A stretch of 64,000 bases of DNA. Source: Prostheceraeus crozeri (lineage: Eukaryota > Platyhelminthes > Polycladida > Euryleptidae). The stretch covers positions 62,001 through 126,000 of the forward strand of contig CAJQUW010003166.1 in the NCBI GenBank assembly GCA_907163375.1, written 5' to 3'. The position numbers and the translations under genes are program-made. Shown in pieces: positions 10,002 through 25,000 of the stretch; position 1 is the first letter of the stretch, and the number at the start of each line of letters is the position of its first letter. The notes under the pieces were generated by a model, which did no database searches, had not been told where the DNA came from, and was given only the letters and a program-made list of their open reading frames with translations.

Positions 10002-13000
10002 CTGAAAAAGGAAACGTAGCCGATAAATAAATAGCATCTTTGCCACGAGGCATGCATTATCAGTACGGGTGTAAACATGCATATACACGTACCAAGGATT
10101 ATCAAAAATAAATGTAATACTAATTATTTGATTACTCAGTAATTCCGACTTCAATTAATTGACACAAATACCAATTTCATGAAATTATCTGCTGAAAGAG
10201 AAATTTCTGATATTATTGGCATGAATCACATGTTGTACGTCTAAATTAGGTCTATTTGTCTCCATGCATGTATTGTAGATATCCCATCGTTTTATTTGAC
10301 ATGTAGACTAAAGTAGATTATTGCCCGCGCGGGAAATAATATTTACTGCAATGCACTGGATGGAGCCTAATTTATGCCAATTGTGAGTGCTTTTGTCCTG
10401 CTATAGCATAGACTAGATCTGTGACCAGATATTTTCACGATTGATGAGGCTTAACTTCTATTCAAAAACTCGTGACAATCACAGACAGTCAATAACAATT
10501 TGTCCTTGATCATCATAGCACGTCGCCAAATAAAATTCGCTACGCAACTCGTGCATGAGATTGCTTCATCATAGCATTCGAACTCGCTAGATTTAAATAG
10601 CCCTCACACATGGACTTCTATATCTCACCCTTACGGGCTCGGGTATATAAGATACAAACTCGCGGAATGCTATAAAGAAGCAATCATGCACTAGTTGCGT
10701 AGATAACTATTACATCATTCAGATACTAATACATGATTTTTTGCGACTGATTTACTTACCCGACATCGATCATGCAGAGAATTGTAGTGTTTGGAATATT
10801 ATATTTACATTTTGAATGTTCCAATAGGACACTGCACCCACGGATGTCTGTGTTAGCTGCTATCGTAAACAGGGCACAGTACTCGCGCGTACACCTCCTA
10901 TTACTTACCCCATACACATTCCTTATTTGTGAAAATTCTAACAAATAACCAGTATCGGCTAATACACTGTCTAATATTCTTCAGCCAAATATGCATTCAA
11001 GGATTATCAACAATTGATTGAATTTCAATCAACTGATTGCTCACAAGTACCAATTTCAATTAATTGATTGAAGTGAGCAACTAAATAGGAGTCACTTTGT
11101 GATAATCACTGATTTCGGTCGTCATTAGATAGAACCATCGTCAGACAAGAACAGTTTCTATGCCTGACGATTGTCCTCTTGTGTCGACTGAAACTAACTG
11201 TGATAAATTTACACAGTGCACTCCACTTAATCGGAACAGTTGCCTTATTGAGACGAATGTCAATTCATGTGTCCCGATTAAGCGGGATGCACTGCTCAAC
11301 CTACATCCTTGAAAAATCTCTTCACTAGCTGTTACTTAAATCAACTAAATCAGTCACTAAAATTTACACGAAGTCGCACATTGAACTCAATACGATATGT
11401 CAGCAATAAACTATTTCTGTCACTCTTACCTCCGTCTATCACTTTTTTCTGGGATTCGATGTGTTCTGATTGCGAGTGTGCATTGGGAAGATGTGAGGGA
11501 TGAGAAGATAAATGCTTGACTGAATGCCCAATAATATGAGACTCCTGGGAGGCGTCGTTTATTTGCGCATTACACAAAGTCTGCGACGATTGCTGCTGAG
11601 ATTGATTCCGCAGGGCATCTCGCTCAGCCTGCGCATTTTGCTGTTGTTGTCGCTGAATCTCTTGCGTCAGTTGCCGCTGCTGTGACTGCTGAGACATCAA
11701 GTTTTGATGTCTACTTTGCTGATTAATTCTTTGGAAATGAGAAAGACGATTCTGTTGTGCTGGATTCATAACCGGCAAGCCGAGAACAGGTCGATTGAAG
11801 TTCTCAGAGCTAGATAATTGACTGAAAGCATTCTGATTGGACGATTGATCAACATGCTGATTGGCCGATCGGTGAACAGCATGCTGGTTGGTTAATTGAT
11901 TTGGTGGTTGATTAACACGATGTTGATACGATTTGTTCTGAATTTGGATCTGCTGATTTATTGGTCGTTGCTGTCCGGGGATACCGATTGATGTCGGTTG
12001 AGCTGCACTGCGCTGGTTGCTAGGAATTGTTTGAGATTTTGCTTGAACAGATGTTGGATGATGCTCACTATTTTGGATGTGGAGTGATGAATGATCTTGG
12101 AAAGGTTGTTGATGTCCAGGGATTGGCTGAAGTGTCGCCCGCTGATGGCTGTGGTCTTGAGCAGAATTAGTACATTTTCTTCGAGGCAGTGTAGCGAAGT
12201 TTGAAATGTCATTACTCGCCGGTTTAACGGCAGTCGCAGCATGACGTCGATAGGCAGCCTGCTGACGTTGCAGTTGTAATACAGTCTCCACAGTCTGTCG
12301 AGCGATGTACTTATTGGAGTCTGGAGGGGATGAAGATGAAGCTGAGACACGGCGACGAGCTGGAGAAGTTCCCGGAGAGATGGGAGGTGATATGGCAGAT
12401 GAGTCGAGGGAATCTGAAGGAAAAATGACACTAAAGCAATTAAATATTCACTTTTTTAATATCATCAAACCAATGTCTCGAAGGATAATATGGAAGCGGA
12501 TAAAGTAATGCAATCGTTAAGGAAGTTGTTTTATACAATTATCAATAGACAACATGCAGAAAAAATGTGGAATGAGATGCCTCCAAACAATTAACACCTA
12601 TCACTTCCGAATGGTCGACTTTTGTAAATGCAATTAGAGAATATCCTCATTACTCTACGTACATAAAAAGAACGGTTGAAGTTTGACGGACAAGTATATG
12701 GTCTGGAATTTACCTGACATGTATCTGAACATTCCTAGATCTAGCCGCTGAAACTGGATATTTGAGACTGTGCAAAAACAAACTAAATCTCTGCTTTTCG
12801 AATGTAAATATATGCGTAAGAATGTATACCATTGGATAATCTTACACTGATGTCATTGCTTAACATAAGCGGTGCCATTTTTTGACATTATCATCATCTC
12901 AATGTTTACATGACACACGGAGACGAGAAACTACCGTGTCCATTCATCTTACTGTTACTCATTCTACACATTGAGATGTTTGATATTTGCATCTGTCCAT

Positions 13001-16000
13001 CATTACAGAGCTGTTTCTGAACTCAAAGCGCGGATGCAATGGAAGTAGAACTTAGAAGAACTAGTGAGAAAGAGTGAGAGGCAAAAACATTCTGCGTCAA
13101 ACATGAATGTCTCGAATTGCTAATAATAAGCGAATATAGACATAACAATACAAATTTAGAATATTGTTCATTCGACATTCAACACGACAAATTTAGCATC
13201 AGGGACAAGATTAGTGTTATATTAAACTTGCGACATTCTACTGCACATTGTCGCCATGAATCGACAATCGTTTTTGCGCTACCAGGAAATTAAGTTAGTA
13301 GTCTCGATTGTGACAATTGTAATATTATATTTCTTCATTTAGAATGTTCATATTCAAAATGTCATAATTCATCGACAATTCCCAATAAAATTCCACATAA
13401 AAACACGAGTTTTCAGACTTTCTTAGCCCGTCGTCAGTTGACGAATTAGAGAGGGATTGGCAACAAGAGTATCATGGTGGAACCAATGCGAAAGGAATAT
13501 TGATCGTCAAAGGTCAAGCAGAAGGATCGAGTCTGGCATATAGCAATGAATACAGAGTGTGTTGGTGGAAGTTCAAGGTAGAATTAACAATGAATGAAAT
13601 GAGATAATCGACGGATCAAATTGTCATGCAAAAGATGTGCGGCTGCAAGGTAAAGCATGGACTAGGATTGACATAGAAATCATTTGTCCACACACAGAAT
13701 TAGAAAGGTCGTCTCTTCTTCTGCTTGACTAGAATGGAAGCATCGGGATATGTAACGATGATGAAATGGCACAATCTGCTGACATAGTACCATAGAAATC
13801 GAAAAATAATCAGCCAATTCAACATTAAGCACGCCGAAGTTTCAGTGACTGTTATCAACCGGATAACACACCAAAGAGACACAGTCGATGTCAAGTTCTT
13901 AAGAGAAGTTTGTGAACGTTTTTTCGTGCGTCTGCTAACTTTTTTATAGTGATCGGAAGGCCCAACATTATCGAGAAAACTTTTGCGCAATGATCTGAAT
14001 TCCTCGAATATGAAGGAATCGTGGCGATCGGAGCACTTTGAAGGAACTCACAGCAATCCGCAAGTGACGCACGACTATTTTTCCTATCTCTGTAAGGTAT
14101 TGAAAATTTCTTTTTGCCCACTTAGTAAGTTCCTGCATGTGCCATCGTTTTGAATCAGTTTGCACTTCTACGAGTAGCAAAGTGACTCGGTTAAACGATC
14201 TAATTCTGTGTTCCAGCACTAAGCATTCAAGAGATTGCTTCAATCTTTTGTCAATTTGAAGACCGTCATCTGTGTGACAAATGCCTTACAACTGGAGTGT
14301 TATGGAAGTTTCTTCAAAATTAAATACGTGTAGCATGTCACTAGCGAAAGAGCACGGTTGCCACGGGATTAATACCGCGGGCGGGGTTGGGCGGTATCCC
14401 GGGCGGGATTATTGACGGGATTTTTGAGGCATTCATTTTTTTGTCAGAATTGTATTTTGGGATCATCAATGTACTTTTTGTGCATGTAGCAACATTATCG
14501 TTAACAGTCTTCGTCAACTTACATGCAATAATAATGTAATACGCAGGTGATTTCGATGGTACATGTAATTTGCTTGGATCAAGAGATACGTATGCATATT
14601 GAGATCATATTTACCGTATTTAATAAACAAAAAATAGCCAATATCCGGGATCCAAACGCAATGCGACCTGAATGTCTGAAAATTCTGATTGTACGTTTCA
14701 TGCTATTCAATTATCCGAATAATTACTGCATCCAGAATTCACCACTAGGACTAGCAACAAATAACACCTTTTTCTTTTTACTGTCTTAAGCCCTTTGCTT
14801 TGTCAAGCCTGATTGTTTTAATCCACAATTAAAACAACGTTCGAATGAATCAATTCATCGGTTAAAGCTACGTTTACGCACAGCCAATCACCACTCGTAT
14901 GGATCAGACTTGTTATTGCCAATGATGTTTGTTGACGCTGAGAATGACGTCAGGGACATCTGATGAAAGGGGATTGATTGATGAAATAATTCAGACCAGC
15001 TCTGAGAAGTTGACAACGCATAGAGATGATTGCTCTTCATCACCACATCCACATCATCCTCGTAACATACGTCATAACTTTATTGTATGTGAAGACACAG
15101 AAATAAACATGAAAAGACACGGAAAACACAAAATCCCATAAATCACGTCATCAATCCTGCCCGTCGGGTTTTTTCATTTTACCTAGGTCGAGGCTTACCC
15201 TGCGAAACAGTGAATAGATTAGTGAAAAACAATGAGGTATGCTGGGTCAATGAATCTGGAAAGGAGGAAACTTGAATTTTGTGGTCATATTTTTAAAGAC
15301 AGTGCTGGCAAGTTGATTTAACTTGGCACTGGGGGCGTGACTGTTGGAAAAAGAAGCAGGGGAAGATCCGGAACTCGGTGTGATGACATGAAAGCTTGAA
15401 GTAACGCTGGAACATGTGTTGAATTTAAAAGCAAATCAAAGGATTGTAATTTATCAAGAAATGAGGAAATTGCAACTGATTGATTGCTATCCACAATTCA
15501 ACAATCCCACTGGCTGGTTGCGGGAGATAGTGTCTCATCTCTGGCTTCCTTTCAATGACTCTGTGTAACCGAATTCCATCCTTCTGCCCTGCATTCGAAC
15601 ATTTCTTACCGGATCGGCGCGGCACGCTCCTTGCACGTGGTGCTTCTGTCACGGCGGAGATATAACTGCCTTGACGCCGGAATTCCAGAGCTCCATTCGG
15701 CGGAGGGACCTCTGAATTGGCGAATTCAGGGGGAGGTGGGGGAACAGGTGAAGACAGGCGACGATGTAGATGAGGATTGCCTCCTGCCAGGAGATTTTCT
15801 TCACTCAGAGAAGAGCTGCGCGAATGTGCAATGTCACCACAGGGTTCCATGGGAGATACAGCTTCATCCAACACAGGACAACGGGAGCGACTCGCGCTTC
15901 CAGATGATGATGAGGCGGACACCGCTGAAACGAAGTTGAAACAGATTGACTAATCATATTACTGATTCCAATGATTCAGTAGTAAGATATTTACATCGTT

Positions 16001-19000
16001 TCATCAATCTTCAATAAAAATAATTGAAACTGCTCTTCCTTATTGAATATGAGTGAATAAAATGGTTCTCCAGGTGGGCCGCAGCCTTTCGAAAGTGGGC
16101 CTCAAGCTTTAGGAGGTGCACTTGGCAAATGTGGGTAAAACGAATTTTAATATTTGAAATGAGCCGATTATTTGATCAGAATTTATCTGGCAATGATTAT
16201 AAACATATGTTTAAAGAGCCACTGTGATTCATGTTTCTTTAATACTGGAAACTGATAAAAATACACCAAGACCAAGGGATTAATTAAGACTAAAGTAGCA
16301 TCTTGGATATATTTCTGCAATTCGAATGTTTACTATATTCGTATTGCAATGTTATTTTTAATAAAGATAGCACTCTTTTCGCTTATTGCTTTCCCTCCTA
16401 CAAAGTTGTACTTTTGTAGTTTAGTTAACTGGCGTGTTTTTAGTTTGCACTGTCGCAGAGATATAAATAGATTTCAAATGTGCTATATCTTAACTGTTCA
16501 TAAGGGCTTTAGTAATTCTTGAGTTTATCATGAGTTCTATCAAGAGTTCTCTAAACAAAACCTGCACCAAGAGGTTGCAAAAAACCCGTGCTTTTCTGGT
16601 GCAAATGTGACAATATATACATACTTCAATTAATCGATTTATAAACATAAAGAAAGCCTATCTGATTTACTATTTTTGTCTTCAAAGCAGGTCCTACAGA
16701 AAAATATTTGATTAAAAAATCTGGGCCATGAATTCTTCATTATGGGAAAAATGTGCCACAGGACATCAAACGTTGAGAAACACCGCGTTATACCACATGA
16801 AAGCTTATGTTTAACCGCAGGGATTGTAGTCTGTTGTGTCAGTACAGAAAAGCTGAAGGTTGCTTTGAAGCAACATTAATCGACTGCTTGTTAATGAAAG
16901 TTGATTGGTTGCTTTATACATATTCATCAGCATTGTAGCCAGGATTTTCGTTTGGGAAGGATGATTTTGAAAATTATGTGCATACAAAAGTAATCGTATG
17001 GTCTTAGATGACAACTAGGGTTGTTACGTAACCATTCTCTTCATGAAATTGCTTTCATGAACAGTGTTTACTGCATCATTAAGTCTCAAGGATTTGGTCG
17101 AATCGTAAAATTGATCTAAGTTAAAAATGATAGGGGCTTCTCCGTCCAGCGCCCTCTATCGGTTGATGTACACTGTACAGTGCAAAACTGCAGTCCGTGT
17201 GAAGAAAGAGGTGAGTGATACTCGTATTAAGAAGTGTGTTATGCGTTTTTTTGCATTGTGTTGTGCATTTTTTCCAGAAATTCTACAGGCAGTCGGTAGT
17301 TGCTTCATAGAAAAGCGGCTGAAGCGCATGACACGGGTGCTGTTGGAGAAGAAATACCGGAAGAGTCGTGACAGGTGCTGTAATGAATCTACATATCCCA
17401 TTCTGTGTGGAACATGTTGATCAATAGCAATTGCTATGTCACATTCGAAGAAATTTTGAGAAAAATTGAAGCTCCAAGCATTCCTCCTTTCGCCTGTGCG
17501 GTAGCATTCGCATTCGGATTCAATGAGCAGTTGGCATGGAAATATGTCTGATGATGCGAAACATTAGGATCTAAACTAACAGATACACGATGCAAGAGCA
17601 TGTAGAATATAGCACATATAATACCTGTGTTGTGAATTTCAGAATACAGCTTAGTGAATAAAATGCCAAAAATTCAAAATGATGCAAAAGGCAATTATGT
17701 TATTCAGTTGGACTAAATTCGAACCTCAGCATGAGAAAGAAACAATCTCATATTGTAAACACATTTAGTTGCTGGCTGATGGCATCGTTGGGGAAGTGTT
17801 TTGTCAAAAATCTTCATGTATGTTGAAGCAAATTTGCACACTAATTAGTAAGACTTTTCCACATCAAAGAAGAAGCTTCAGATGAATTTCTCTGTAGACT
17901 GTGGTCCTTCAAGATAAAATATTTGGTTATTGAACATTCGGGTTCGAAGCTCAATCCTCTTAGCTCAAAAAGTGCAAAAAAACAACCTCTCGGGATTCTC
18001 ACTATGCATTCCTTGAAAAACACTAGTCGCAGCAATTCAGAAGTCCAACAGAAAAAACTTAGTTGAAAGTGACAGATGAGAGTAAGGAACAAATACATAG
18101 TATTATGTGCTTGTGCAACAAATTGAGATATCGGCAATTCATTTTCCTCATAGGAAGCATGACGGAATACTCACCAGCTTCGCGCCGCAATTGAGTGGGT
18201 GAAACACGCACAGTGGTCGCTAATGCTGATTCCACATTGACCGGGCTTGCTGCTGGATTTGTATAAAGAAGCAGGAGAGGTTGGTAGCCTCCGCGCACGC
18301 AACGATGCACGACAGAACGCCAATTCTGACCAACAGAGCGAACCACATCGTCATCGAAGAAGAGCCATTGATTGTTATCACGACAGAATGCGGAGTAATG
18401 ACGGCCGTAATAACATATGAGCGCAGTCAGTTGCAAAATATCGGACTCCTTCCCTGTGTCAAAGAGCTCGGAGGATCGCAGTTCTGTAGATACAGATTCC
18501 ACGACATCAGCCAAGAAGGACACTGTTGGCTGCTGCGCGTGCCACACCAAGCCAAGAATCAGCACCGGTGACGACGACAAAAGTCGACGACTGAGACGTG
18601 AACTCAGGTTTCCACAATTCTGCAAGAAAAGCCATTTTGAATTAATGACATTCAGAACACTTCTGAAGCACTTTATTTATTGCTCTCGAAGATAATCGGG
18701 ACCCAGGTCACCTGCATGGATACTAAGCCTACTGGACGCAGAGCAAGGACTCTTCTACAAGGTCACGGTGGCGGTAGATAAAGAGAAATTTACAAGTACT
18801 TTGATCAACACATTCTATCCGACCGCCTCATCCGAGAGGTCAGTGAACTGAATTGCAATTTTTGATATTATATTTCTCCTCTTTATCTACAAAGAGGTGT
18901 CGTTTAAAAGAAATAAAATAAATTCATAGTAAAAAAATGTACGAATTAGATACAGTAGTAGATAATATTGTTTGCATTTTCGCATGCTTTACAAATTTGT

Positions 19001-22000
19001 ATTTACCGTTTTCTCTCAGAGACGTCAATCACTTGACAGGAATAGTCTAGAAGCAGGCCTTGACTAGGTTGACTGTTAGCAACGTCCAATGTTTATGCCG
19101 TGACAAATGATCACTAGTTTTCTTATAATGTTAAACTTTTGTGTGAACCCTCAATAAAACCAGTAAGTTTCCAGCCCATGATTAATCAACGTTAAGTAAT
19201 GTGACGCAGCCAAAGTTCAAAGATTTTAATTCTTTAATATTGAAATAATAATGAGTACAAAAATATCAATTCATACATTTCATTCAATAGATCTAAATTG
19301 TAATTACTCAAGGATATGGAAGACAAAGCGTTGACGGCATCCTGGTGACGTTAAAAGCTGAATAATAATAAGATAATTGATAAGTCTTGGGCTTTATACT
19401 CAAATAACTGTCACACCTTAGTGATTTGTGTTATTACAGTTCATCAACAAGGTCCTCACTCCAAGTCACGAGTGATATGAAGCACACACTCCTTACCTGA
19501 GGTTATATCTCTCCGGGGCATGTGGACTTGAAAATGTAAGAATGATTCTAATACCTCAAGATTCTGCATTAATGCCATCAGAAACAGCTGCCTGTATTTG
19601 GGATGTCACCATGGTAGTGAACTTGACCGCGGTGATAAACGATTGCCAAGAAATAAACCGATGGTGTTTTTACCTTCTGTGAAACTGTATATTGTTTTGC
19701 GCTTCACGCTTCACGGTACACTTCTCAAAGCTATCAAATTAATCATTAGCATAAAGCTAACTGTTGTCCAGCGACAGTGAAAATGTAATCTGACCAGTTT
19801 CAGTAACAAAATGTTGAGTAGACAAAACGACGAGTCTCGTGATTTGTTGACGTTCGAAAATTGACAATGGCCTAATGGGCGGATTCACGTGCAGCAACTT
19901 GCTACGTCTGGTGCAATTAAAATGAGATGAGATTGTTTATTTAGACTTTGTAGATGGTATACTTCTCCTACTGATACACATGAAGATTGTGACCATTCGT
20001 CGACTAACATCAATGACGGAGCAATTCGCAGATATTTCATATCAACTTTAGTATGATTGTGATGAAATGCAACACAACAAATGTATTGATTTAATTATGA
20101 CGCAAACTCAAAGTTGATATAAGGCCTACATGATTGATAAATCTAATTCATAATTACAATTTGACTGTTCTGATTTTCAAATTGCATTGATTCTTTGAAA
20201 AAAGCAGTTGATCTGCCAAATGGATTTACATCTCTACTAAATGGAGAACGTTCAACGGATTTGAATAAATAGGCCGATGTGGTGCGGTTCAAAGATAATT
20301 GAATAGGCACACATAAAACTTTCATGCAACCATTTATGTGTTAGTTTCAACTTTCTTAGGTAGTCTGCGCTGCTACAATGACCTGGCCCATTTTTATAAA
20401 TTAAATATTTAGTTAATTAACAGGACAAAAAAAGAAGAGTATTTCTCAAATTGCTCATGATATTTTAAACATAAATGGTTATTTCTTGATTTGTGTATGA
20501 ATATTATCACATAGGTCGAAATTTGTCTCAAATATGTTCGAATAATAATTGATTGGTCGTCAATAGAATTGAGCTGCTCAGGGGAGAATTGCCAGCAAAG
20601 TCTCTATGAAAATGTGAATCTTAGGTCATTTTTGTTGACGGAGGTTAGGTGGCTTCCTATCGGACAATCACTGAAAGTGATGGGGAGCAACCACATGATG
20701 AGAGTAATATACAAAGCATTATATGAACCTTCAACGACAGTAATAGCTCCATTTAATTAAGTGACAATAGCTTCCTGCAAATCATTAAAATCTAGCTGAA
20801 AATTTGCGCAACTTTCCACTTTTGTTAATTGTCTTCGAATGAAGTTGATCACAACTATTGATAACTTTGCATTCCATAGGACAATTATCATGAACTCGAG
20901 GCATTCTTTGATGCGCATGACCAACGCATTTATTTCGGTGAACCTGCCCATTTTCTGTGATTATGATAATTATGTCAGCTATTTGATAGAACAACGACGT
21001 GTGCCTTCATCTTAATCATCTGTTGCAATTAGTTAGCATGAAACGTAAATACAAGACAATGAGAATCATGTTGAAATAACCACAACGCGCAATGACGCAG
21101 TACCTTGCCTTCATCTCGTCAACATGACGAATTCCCATTTCACAAAATAGTGGAAATACTTGTACATGCATCTTTAACGCTTTTACGAATGATCGCATAT
21201 ATCTTTCATATCTTAAATACTGAAATTCTGTCTTTGTGGCAGAAACCTTGGAAACTGATCGGAACATCAATGTCAGCCAGCACAAACATGTCGATAGACA
21301 TCTTTTACTACCATGTAACATGTAAAACATCTTTTACTATCAAGGCTGCGGACTCGGTCGAGTAGATCAACTTTTGAACCAAGTGCGCCTACTGGTTCGA
21401 ATTCGAGTGTGGGAAAAATTCAATTATATTTTGTGATTCATGCTTACGAGCTATAAAAACATTAGATGGCTTCAGGTTATATGCGTGTGTATGAAGTGGA
21501 TGTACAAAGAAGCAAGAAACTGAACGCTTAATCATACACCTGAAACCCTGAAAATATATGGACTATGGTTTACGAATTCTTGCAATCAACTGAAGTCAAA
21601 TTCTACAACTTTATTTGCTTCCAGTTGTAGACCTTCGAATTTGGTCATAACTGAAGGTTCAGGCATTAATTCGAACGTCAAGGATATTCTAGAATTATGA
21701 TTTGCAGCATGTTCCGGACAGCCGCAATAGATCATTAACTCAATTTGGCTATATGTGAGGTTCGAAATTCCCAATGACAACATCATAAATCCAAGCAATG
21801 TAAGATCAATGGAACTGATCAAAAATTCATGTCCCTAATTTCCCTTAAAACTAAAGAATATTTGCTGCAAAATCGTAATAAGTAAGCGTTGAGTAATACA
21901 GAAAATAAAATAAATAAAGTCTCGAGACATAAAGGATTCAGACTGGAGCGAATATCGAACATGTCTGGGTATTCTTCGAAATTCATTAATTAACATCAGG

Positions 22001-25000
22001 GATCTGCAGGATCTCCGTTCTTCTCCACGCCGCTTCCCTCCGATCTATCTGTATCTTTCACTCGCTCCGCTTTGCCTCGAGATAAGAATCAGTGCCGTTT
22101 CAATTTCAACAAATTATATATTCGATCACATTCACTCAAACTAATATGCATTTACACGTATGATTGAAATAGCTATCAAATGATGTTTGTCGGTCAACAA
22201 TGCAGTCACTGCATTAGCAAATTTAGCAAACTAGGCAGCTATACCTGTGTACTAACGCACGACTTTTTTGAGCTGTGGTTATATCTTGCATAGTTTGTAG
22301 CCGTCAATGTCTCCTATGTAGCATGCCAGAAAATTACTGGGAGAATTGGTTTAATTTTGTTTTCATTATATCAGCAACGATTATGTGAAATTAATTCTAT
22401 TTAGAAGTCCTGATGACGCTAAGTTTAACTGACGCATCCTTTGGTCGTGACGCATTTACAACTTCCCGTATGTACGTTAAATCCATGATTTCGACCATTC
22501 AGAAATGTTTGCTTTGCGTCCGGGAGACCTTGGTTCAAATTTTGGTCAGGTCAAACATACGACTTTTAAAATAGGTACACTCTGTATTCTGAACACTCTG
22601 CTTAAAAGGAATGAGAGTGGGATAAATGACAACTCGGCCGAGTTTAAACAACGCTTATATTTAAAGATTGTCAGCCGAGATGATCAAATAGTTCAGACAT
22701 CACACTGTATTTGGCAGTTCAGTACCTACTCCACCCAGGCACGAGCTCGTAATTATACGAGTACTTGCTTATTCCTGACAGTTTGCAACCCAAATCCTTC
22801 ACCACTCCGCTCCAACATATCTTCTATTCGCTCTCTGTATACACTGAATCGGGTCACAGATCGCACAACAGTAACTGTGATAAGCTTTACCATTACCAGG
22901 TTGTCTCCTACTGAATATAGAATTACATGTAGACAAAAGTTATTTGATCTGTTCAGTCGATAGTACAAAAAATAATTCTATACAAATGGTAAGTTACGAG
23001 GATAGTGTATAAGCTCTGCTATTGAGCCTCTAGTGAAGTCAAACAATCAACCTGTTAAGTGGTACTGAAAGCATATCGTTGGCAGATAGAAGGGTGGACA
23101 GTACTATCATTATCAGCACAGCACGTGCAACGGCTGCTCTATCGAAGTTGACATTGATTGATAAAACAGAGACAACTGCTTATCAGAAATCAATCAGTAG
23201 TCATTAAATATTGAAATCATGGAAGTACAAACAAACGGCTAAAACAGTAGACTTGGATCAGACCAAACAATAGAAAAACGAAAACATGACAAAAGACTTC
23301 GCACACAGACAACCCAGTAGACAAAGTTAGAAGACTGACCCTGCAGACGAACACGTAGAACATTAGCGAATCTCCATACCCACAAATCACCTTCATTAAA
23401 GAAAATAACCTTTTCGATCCTCTCTACTACACTTTGTCTCATTTGTAAGTCACAACCACACAGAGCCAAACACCACACCCCTTGCATGCACATACACATT
23501 ACCCTCATACCATGGAACCTGTGGGTTGCACCGTCAGGTGTGTGGACTTCATTCGCTGCTAAGAGCGGGTGATTCCACCCCCTGAACACATGACAACCCC
23601 TGTATCCCATCGTATTGTCAGCGAAGGAGTGAGTCGACACCATCACTTCGAAGAGATGATGAGAGAGAAAAGAGGGGGGAGACGTGATTGAGTTTGTAAG
23701 GAGGGAGAAAGAAAATAGAATCGAGAGAGAGAGAGAGAGTGAGCTAAGAGCAGACATGGAAGAGAAACTTTACCGTCTACCTAAAGCAAGAAATATTTAC
23801 AGGAGAGGAAAGCACAATACGCAGGTGCGCAGGCACCTTCTCACTCACTCATCCCCTTATGCGTCCTTTGTTTCCAGAAGATGATGGGTTAAATAAAAAT
23901 GTCATATTTCACTCTAAATGATAACTTGCGGAATAAAAGCCTGGATGGAAAGTTTCAGTACCTTCTTACCCTGATAGGTGGCAGGTAAGCTACTTGCTAG
24001 AGTATTCTGTGTAACAACTCTAGCATGAAACAGCTGATTATGATGGACAAAAAATATACGTGGGAATATCGATGATAACAACAGATGAGAAGAACAATGA
24101 CGTCAAAAAAGGAAGAGCTTTGGAAGCTTCATAAGACAAAGACATATAAAATCTTCTTATTCTTCCGTATCAAGTCTTGAAACATCATCCATTGATGGAG
24201 TGAAACAATGTCATGAGAATTATATAGCTTCGATTTCAAAAAAAGATAAACAAACCTGCATTATGTATACGAATATAATTCAAGAATAAGTTTTTAATAT
24301 TTTGAATAACTTGCGTGAAGATGGTCCATAAGTATAGGTTGATAAATGCTGCAAAATTATACAATGACGAGAAATCTCCTTGGTTATTCCAAATCATAGA
24401 AAATAATGGCTAACTAGATCATTTTCACTGGCCATGTTGACCGCATTGTTATCACATCTACATCAGTTGTGACCTGCTGGTTGTAGATCACTCAGTGCAG
24501 AAGCCTTACAGATCAGCACAGAGGCAAAGCCTCCAATACGGATGTTTCACTGCAGAATAGACAACATTTCCGAACGTCAGTGAAGCGTGAAAGAATGTAA
24601 ATAGACATGAAACAACAATAGATTCAAGTCTTATTATCGTTTAATAGAATCAGAAAGGAAAACATGGAAATAATTCTAAAACATGGATAGTTAAATGAAA
24701 TTTCTTCGAATATTTGTATTGCAAGTCCGTCAGTCTGTGACTTCAAGCAGAGAGGTCTTAGCCCTACAGAGTGACATTAGTTGACATTGTTCTGACGTCA
24801 TCATCATTGTCAAGTTAAGAGAGGAATGAAGCTTAGCATGAATTCAACTGGAAGGAACACAAAGGCCGTTCACAAGAAAGACTTGTTCAGTCATATGTAA
24901 ATGCAATCAACTGTCCGTGCATACGATCACTCATAAGTCTCTCGTGGTGTTTCCGGTCGATATAAATAAAATGTGCGTCACTGTTGGTTTTGATGGGAAA

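Larger units (their letters stand above)
10002..11429 (-). other. USP intron 6 (1.4 kb)
   Basis: Contains two small palindromic repeats (10539-10703 and 11214-11294) and AT-rich inverted words around 10090-10200 and 10990-11080 (CAATTGATTG types). No coding sequence is supported. Confidence 0.7.

Noticed and set aside
13968-14243. 91-residue minus-strand frame in USP intron 5
   Set aside because: No recognised family, no conserved motif, and flanking exons already join in phase without it.
17127-17420. 97-residue plus-strand frame in USP intron 4
   Set aside because: The opposite strand is equally open over the same stretch; Cys/Arg content does not form a known motif.
21344-21430. A functional tRNA gene
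   Set aside because: A and B boxes are present but acceptor and T stems do not pair adequately; listed as a SINE remnant.
23239-23757. 172-residue minus-strand frame
   Set aside because: Begins in a GA/CT microsatellite and shows no conserved motif; likely chance.
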